Positions 57,880 through 64,000 of a stretch of 64,000 bases of DNA are shown piece by piece. The translations under genes were made by a program, and so were the position numbers. The stretch comes from Oreohelix idahoensis (taxonomy: Eukaryota > Mollusca > Gastropoda > Stylommatophora > Oreohelicidae): assembly GCA_024509875.1 (NCBI GenBank), contig JAMPIV010014848.1, positions 124,001-188,000 of the forward strand, written 5' to 3'. Every line of letters starts with the position of its first letter. Within the stretch, counting starts at the first letter, position 1. The notes below the pieces were generated by a model that worked only from the letters and a program-made list of their open reading frames with translations, was not told the DNA's origin and did no database searches.

Positions 57880-58052
57880 CCTGGCGGAGGACTGTGGAGG
57901 CTGAGATGCAAAGAATGAACCAGAGCTGGGGCACTGTACGAAGGATGGCCACCGACCGAGCAAAGTGGAATCAATTTGTTGGTGCCCTACAAGACGCCAC
58001 TAAGCGTGATGGCCACTGACTGCTTTGACGGTCGTTGGCTAAGGATCAAAGA
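57880..58052 (+). mobile_element. LINE 3' end, 5' truncated
   Basis: Nearly identical to 21523-21708, starting ACAACCTGGCGGAGGACTGT and ending AAGGATCAAAGAAGAA. The encoded peptide includes EAEMQRMNQSWGTVRRMATDR. This is a short insertion of the same LINE family. Confidence 0.85.
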
Positions 58053-59089
58053 AGAATACTCCAGATGATGTTCAGTCTTAATAACTTGAGCACCTTCACA
58101 TGTTGGCAATGAAAGGGAATGAAAAAGGAGCTAAGAAAAGCAGATCTAACAAAAACCAAATAAATGTGGGATCAGTGTAACGGAGCTCAAAAGCTTAATT
58201 AAAAGAATAGTGAGCGATGAATGGACAATAGCGTGGGATAGAAGTTTAAAGGCAGAACGTGAAAACTATATCAATGGAATAGGGATATTTTTGGACGAGC
58301 TGACCAACACCTGTAAATAAGTTTATGTAAATTTTATTTACCATAAAGAAACTTCACAACAGCAATATTTTGAATATCAATCAAATACAAATAAACATAA
58401 GTTAATGAATTAATTAAAGAGTTAGACTCATAGGGTAATCCTCCCTCCCTCTGTTGAGACAAGATCCCGTTAGAAGAAAGTTATTAACCCCCAAAGATTT
58501 ATACGCTATGGTCTAGGTTTTCCCTCTACAGCAAAGCACAGAGTTTATACGATAATCTATTCTGAAAGGGACAGCATTAGAAAAACTTGCATTAAAAATC
58601 TACACCGGGAGTACATGGATTATACCATAAAAGAGTCACTCATTCCCGCTTTCTTTCTTTCCATACAACCGAGGCCACGTACATTCGTTCTTACCTAACA
58701 CTTGACTTGCACCTTCTGGAACATTCTTTAGGACACATGCACACAGCAAATCCAGTGTTCTTTTGGCAAAGAAAACTCCAGCTCCTCAAAGACAGATTAA
58801 ATCCACTTCTCCGGGGAGCGTTCGCTTTGTTACTTTTATTTAGGATTACTGTTTGTCACTTTAATTAGTCCAGGTAAGAAATTTTAACAGTGCTCAGTGT
58901 CAGAAACTTGGGATTTCCAGTACATAGGAATGTCAAGTCGGTAACTTCTCTCAGTATAATAATTCCTTGTCACACCACAGATGGTCAAACGTCAGGAAAT
59001 GTTAATGTTTGTGATTTCGCCACTACGGGCTCAATGAAAATGCAATTTGGGAAAGAAATATAAATCTGGATCTATAGGCCCAGTTAATA
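58053..59089. other. No gene recognised
   Basis: A stretch at 58175-58318 is open for about 45 codons (ELKSLIKRIVSDEWTIAWD) to a TAA and might be another LINE scrap. Nothing else was found. Confidence 0.4.
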
Positions 59090-59411
59090 CTACAAATAAG
59101 AGAAGACTCTAGGCAGAAATATGTCTCCGACTATATAAGGAAAAGACGATGGTCATATATCGGTCATGTCCTACGAATGCAAAACAACAGAATACCACTA
59201 CAGGCGCTCACTTGGGTTCCTGAGGGTAAGAGGAAAAAAGGAAGACCAAAAGAAACACTCAGAAGAACAATAATAAGAGAAGGAAGAACGTTGGGCCTAA
59301 ATAATGTGCAAGAGCTAAGAGGAGTGGCGTCACAACGAACAACCTGGAGAGCACTGGTTTCTGCCTTATGCGCCGTGTTTGGTGCTTAAAGAATTTATTA
59401 TTATTATTATA
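59090..59411 (+). pseudogene. LINE ORF2 C-terminus with (ATT)n tail
   Basis: Reads RRWSYIGHVLRM (across a frame change near 59170), WVPEGKRKKGRPKETLRRT and LVSALC, then a stop and a (TTA)n tail. This is the end of a LINE different from the AAG-tailed family, 5' truncated. Confidence 0.75.
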
Positions 59412-62400
59412 GGCCCAGTTACAATATTTATTCTTAATGTTCTTTGGGTTGGTACTCTGTCTTTTTCTGGGTGCAGACAGGTTTACCTTGAAGACCCAGG
59501 TATTAAGTACAAAAAATGTTCTTTCGTATGGTTATTCTCCAATATATATGGAAGCCGCTGGTAAGGTTTAGGGTTTGACCCAATACTGTGTAAAGGAGAG
59601 AAAAAAATACAAATACTTAACCATAATATAGTATTCTCAATCCTATCCTTACCCCGCGTAAAAACATATGTTTATCCACTTCGGTTATTTAACTAAAATT
59701 ATAAACTACAAGCTTAGAGCTTGTCTTATCGTTTAAAACTTCCGTGAAATAAATTCTAGTCATTTAAAAAAAATTAATCATCATTAATTAGAAATAAATA
59801 CATATTTCGTCAATACTCATGATGACCAGTGCATTTACTAGTTGGTTAAAATATTCTCTGACTGGTTACTAGCAATTAATTAAATTTATTTTATAGCTGG
59901 AAGAGTTTAGCTAGAAATTATTATTTATTCTGCTAGCCGATGTACCACAGTAAATCCTAGAGAAATATAAATGACGGACTTATCTAGTAAATCACTCTGC
60001 ACAAAAATCTTAGAGAAATATAATACAGACTTAACTATTAATCACTCAACCTATTAGTAAATATAATTACCTCCACACAAAACTATCCAACGAAAAACTA
60101 AGAAACTCCACTAATACAACTGATCTAGAAATCGAAGCTAGATGTCTTTAAAATCTGAGGAGTACTGAATAATGGATTTTAAAAGCTGGAGAATATATAT
60201 TAAATTTCCAGAAAATCGCTCATACTTGCTAGATATGACACCTTCACTTAGATCTTGGCTTTTCCTCGTTCGATCTGAGGAAATTTTCACGCTTTTTGCC
60301 GCTTGCAGACTCTGCAATCGAGCGGTCGTCCTTTGATCTGGCGATTCTCACAGTGTTTAATTACCTATTAAATGAATGGATTCAGGGGAAGGTAAAAGAA
60401 ATTATCTGCTCCTTCTACTCAAATTATTTCCCCTGATCACTGCCTAACGAAAAATATGTTACAACTATCATTAGCTTATCTACCTTTGAGCCAAAATTTA
60501 CGACTCTATGAAATAGTCGCCCCTTTCCTAAACGTTCCATCTCACTCTGTTCGATCTTATTACGACGATTTTCAATCGCTGGCGTTAGCTAAATAGGTCT
60601 GTTTGTAAACATTCCTAAGGAAATAGAGAACAGAAAATAAAATAGGCGTGCTAAATTAGAAATAGAGACAGATCTCTGAGTGTAGGAGGGTTTTATGTTA
60701 ACAAACGTGCGTAGGTGAAAGCCAGGTAAAAGAAAAATGAAGATAATGAAATAGATATATGAAAGCTATTATCATAATATGTCACAACGGTGTAGACTTC
60801 TAAAGTTTTGCCTTCATTGTCAAGGACATTTTTTTAAATGCAGAAATTTAATTAAATAAACTGCACGTTATTTGTAAATTCACTATATGGAGTAGTACTA
60901 TTTTGGGCATTTCTAATCCCATTACTTCAGCTGTTAAGGTAATGTTTACATTCGCAACACATACTGTTACCAGTCTTATTTAAAAAAAAAAAAAAATATG
61001 TACTAAGACGATATATTTGACACGAGGCAGTTATAAAACATGAAATTCATGCATGACCAAAAAATATTGTATTAAACGTGTCAAAGAAATAACACAAAAT
61101 GTAACAGTTGGGGGTTTTAACAGAATCGATTTAGAAAAAAAACTAGGATAAAATTGTGTACTTTCAATAGAATGAATTAGAGCTAACAGATTCTGCATCA
61201 TCATCACAATTGCTTTAATTACAGATTTATGTTTATTTCTACTTGCCCATATATATATTTACATGGACTTCCTTAAATGCTTCCATGGTTTTTATTTTGC
61301 ATTTGTTAGCTAAAATGAAATATAGTCACTTGTACAAATCACCATAGATCATTCATACTTTAATGTACCATTATAAATCTCTTGTGCCTGAAATATATGG
61401 ACACCACAAGACAAGTGTTTCCTTTAAGGCTGATGAACGTAGATGTATAGATTTTTCTTCTGTAAAATCATACAAATATAATACCAAGTTTTCATAGGTG
61501 GACACTCATATTCCATAAATGGTCACATTAGTCCAGAACAAGTAATTCATCGCATTTTCGTATGTCTGTTGAAGTGGGTCATTCAGAGAGGGGGGACCTT
61601 TATACATTGCATGTGGTATAGTGCTTGCTGTGTAAAAATTGTTTTATTACATTTTCACAAATATGTGGCTGAGCACTCTGAAGTTAAGAAATGTTCAAGA
61701 CATCTCAGTTCCAGAAAAATAGTTTGCAGTCCCCTCACTCATTATATAACACATATAGCAGTAATTTTCATATTACACATTTGTTTTGGTACATCATGTT
61801 CACCTCATTTGAACAAGTGAAAAGCTTTACATTTGTGGGTAGCACTGACAGATCAGAGGGACAGCAAGGCCAGGCCAATGTTCTTGCTCCTGAAAAATGT
61901 TTAATAGACATAACCAAATGCAACTCACCACTAGCCTTAACTCTTTTGACTCCATAATTATTTTTTGAAGAATTCTAAACAGTGAAGTATACTGTCTTTT
62001 AGTGTAAATTTTATGTTAATCTTTTCTGTGAACATGTACTTATTATATACCAAACTGTAGGGAAATAGATAGAGAATTGTAATTATAGTGTCTTTGGTAG
62101 TATTAACACAAGTATATTCGGTATCCTTAAAACATTTTGCATGTAAACTTGAAAAACACTAAAAAGTTAACTGTAGAATGCGAGCTTACCAAAGACAAAT
62201 TATGTTGTAGACAATTAAACTTTCTTTTTAGTCTTCAAACATCAAGGTAATCCATTTACGAAGTAAAAACATTCCTTATGGTCACAGTTAGTACATTTAG
62301 TGTTATTCACACCAGTTGTTATTGTAGTCCCTTATAAGAAAAAAATAAATTATGCAATCTTGCATTACGTAATTTTCAAAAAAATAACATCATGTTTTAA

Positions 62401-62929
62401 TAGTATCCCTAGCTTCATTTTCTACCTAGGACTAGTTTTGTTGCTTTTCAATCGGCCAGAATAGTACTACGCCCACTCATCAACTAAATCTAATGTGTTT
62501 AGCTTTTCTGCACCGATTCCATTATTTGACAACAAACTGTGGCTACCGAACAATAATCGTCAATGTCAGCAATGTTTCTAAGTAGTCTGACGCAAATATT
62601 CGCTTAAGAGACTTAGAAAATGTTTTTGTAAAGCGTGACATTTCTGCAGCAATAACAATGAAAAATGCAACAAATTGTGATAACATCTAAACACGCACAC
62701 ATGCTGCTTAACTACACTTAAATTAGTTGTTTAAATAGTAGCGGAAGTCATTCTACGAGTTTTAAAATATGAACTGCATTAAACGGACAATTTTTGGTGT
62801 TCTTTAGTGATAAACTAAAAACAACGTTCTGGCCTTGTGCAGGCATGGCGCTTTGCATTTTGCAACGCTGTGAGCGTTGGTCAGGAGTTTAAGAGTTAAG
62901 ACTGATTAAACACTAAAATAATACCGTAC
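59412..62929. other. No gene recognised
   Basis: About 3.5 kb of AT-rich sequence. The short ORFs near 61570-61960 lack domains. No repeat partner within the window was seen. Confidence 0.45.
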
Positions 62930-62942
62930 ATTCTCTGCTTGA
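62930..62942. repeat. SINE target-site duplication, left
   Basis: ATTCTCTGCTTGA, repeated exactly at 63231-63243. Confidence 0.92.
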
Positions 62943-63230
62943 AGGGAGCCGCGGTAGTATAGTGGTTAGTGCACTGGCTTCCTAGCTCAATGGTCTATGG
63001 TTCGATCCCCAGATGAGGTCGGATATTTTTTAGGCCGCAAAGGGCTCCTGGGTCGACCCAGCCCCAACTGGGTACCAGAGCAACTTCTGGTAAGAAGGTT
63101 AAGGTGGCCGGCTTGATGCTGACCACATCACCCCTAGTGTGCCGATGGTCAAGAAAATATGGGCCTAACACCATATTCCCAATATGCCTCAATGGGCGTG
63201 TAACGGGATCCTTTACCTTTTTTTTTTTTT
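62943..63230 (+). mobile_element. tRNA-derived SINE with T-rich tail
   Basis: The tRNA-like head has an A box TAGTATAGTGG and a B box GTTCGATCC. The body follows with GGGTCGACCCAGCCCCAACT, GGTTAAGGTGGCCGGC and AATGGGCGTGTAACGGGATC, and the tail is TTTACC(T)n. A perfect 13-bp target duplication brackets it, so the ends are exact to within a base or two. A partial relative in inverted orientation is at the window end. Confidence 0.9.
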
Positions 63231-63243
63231 ATTCTCTGCTTGA
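63231..63243. repeat. SINE target-site duplication, right
   Basis: ATTCTCTGCTTGA, identical to 62930-62942. Confidence 0.92.
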
Positions 63244-63911
63244 GCCATGTGGAACGTTTAACAGATAGTTTACCAACAACTACAGACGTTTGTAAGTGGT
63301 TGCCTAAAAAAAGATTGTGAACATTAAACCAGAAACTCAGATCAGATAATCTAAAAATAAAGAAACATACACACATACAAAAAAGAAAGAAAATAGGGGT
63401 GAAGCCATGTAGTCCCCCGGGAATGAAGAGAAGGGGAAGACAATAGAAGTACATGGAGAAGCAGAGAGATGAGGCACAAGCAGAAGGTTTAGAGGGGAAG
63501 AAACCTTGTCTGGAGTTTGTGCATTCATATTTATATGGTTAAAAACATCCACAGGACACAAAGGGCATTTACTTATTTGATTGCTAACCAAGTTTTGTAA
63601 TCATTTCTTTTTAAATTACAAATTCCAAGATCTTTCATTCTGTTTGTGACAAATTAAATAGAGAATTTGAAAGATAGATCATTATAATGCAGCACAGAAC
63701 TTTACTTCATCATAATTTTCTGGCCTCATCACTGTGGAGGAGGCTAAGGTGCATAAAAACTAATTAGGGAGACACAAACGTATACCGTTTCTGAAAGCAT
63801 GTTGTATCAGTCATCTACACACAAGAATATTTTTTCGTACACCCGCTATTACTCGAGGCGAAATCTCCGGTTAATATGTCTAACCTAAGACTGATTTTAC
63901 GTGAGTATCCC
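63244..63911. other. No gene recognised
   Basis: Non-coding spacer between two SINE copies. Confidence 0.45.
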
Positions 63912-64000
63912 TTTTTTCCCTGTACAGGACAGGTGTCCTCTCGCCATTCAGGCAGATACTCACCAATTTTGGAGGTACCCATTAGAGCTGGGTCGGCCCA
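63912..64000 (-). mobile_element. SINE relative, truncated by window end
   Basis: The minus strand begins TGGGCCGACCCAGCTCTAAT then GGGTACC, matching the body block of the SINE at 63050-63080. The tRNA-like head would lie beyond the window. Confidence 0.5.

Noticed and set aside
62946..63020. Functional tRNA gene
   Set aside because: The head is tRNA-like, but the stems do not form a proper cloverleaf and it continues into a SINE body flanked by target duplications.

Overview
This is a eukaryotic, AT-rich, repeat-dominated window. The evidence is one spliced host gene with GT-AG introns, many retroelements, tRNA-derived SINEs and long (TA)n, (CA)n and (GAAA)n tracts. The host gene is a RYBP/YAF2 orthologue whose protein resembles protostome versions, so an invertebrate such as a mollusc or chelicerate is my best guess; the phylum cannot be fixed from the sequence alone.

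Layout. 1-7,717: a minus-strand Ty3/gypsy LTR element, here called El1 (gag, integrase pieces, RT and RNase H, 2.4-kb LTRs). It sits inside the 5' LTR of a plus-strand relative, El2 (7,718-13,231). El2's 3' LTR abuts a third, inverted LTR of the same family (13,232-14,634), making a palindrome of about 2.8 kb. 14.6-20.3 kb has no recognisable gene. 20.6-27.0 kb is a graveyard of LINE fragments and a hAT transposase pseudogene split into oppositely oriented halves. 27.8-34.4 kb is satellite and microsatellite sequence with a 36-bp satellite bracketed by LTR-like direct repeats and a small PC4-like coding remnant. 34,402-40,027: a third gypsy element, El3 (minus), with a 5-bp target duplication. 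40.1-40.9 kb is an inverted copy of the 28-29 kb sequence. 41.0-47.4 kb holds LINE remnants and a nearly complete but broken RTE-type LINE with a 9-bp target duplication. 49,982-52,723 carries three exons of the RYBP gene (plus). The rest is intergenic or UTR sequence with short LINE tails and SINEs, one with a perfect 13-bp target duplication.

The three gypsy elements are the main story. Their capsid resembles the SCAN domain, and El1 has integrase sequence upstream of RT. Both traits point to the Gmr1-like gypsy group. None of the three encodes the integrase catalytic core. El1 retains RT/RNase H but has lost the protease. El2 and El3 retain the protease but have lost everything between the integrase zinc domain and the last residues of RNase H. 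El2 and El3 are nearly identical downstream of the zinc knuckle but clearly diverged in gag, which suggests recombination between families. Each pair of LTRs differs at roughly one percent or less of sites by eye, so all three look recent.
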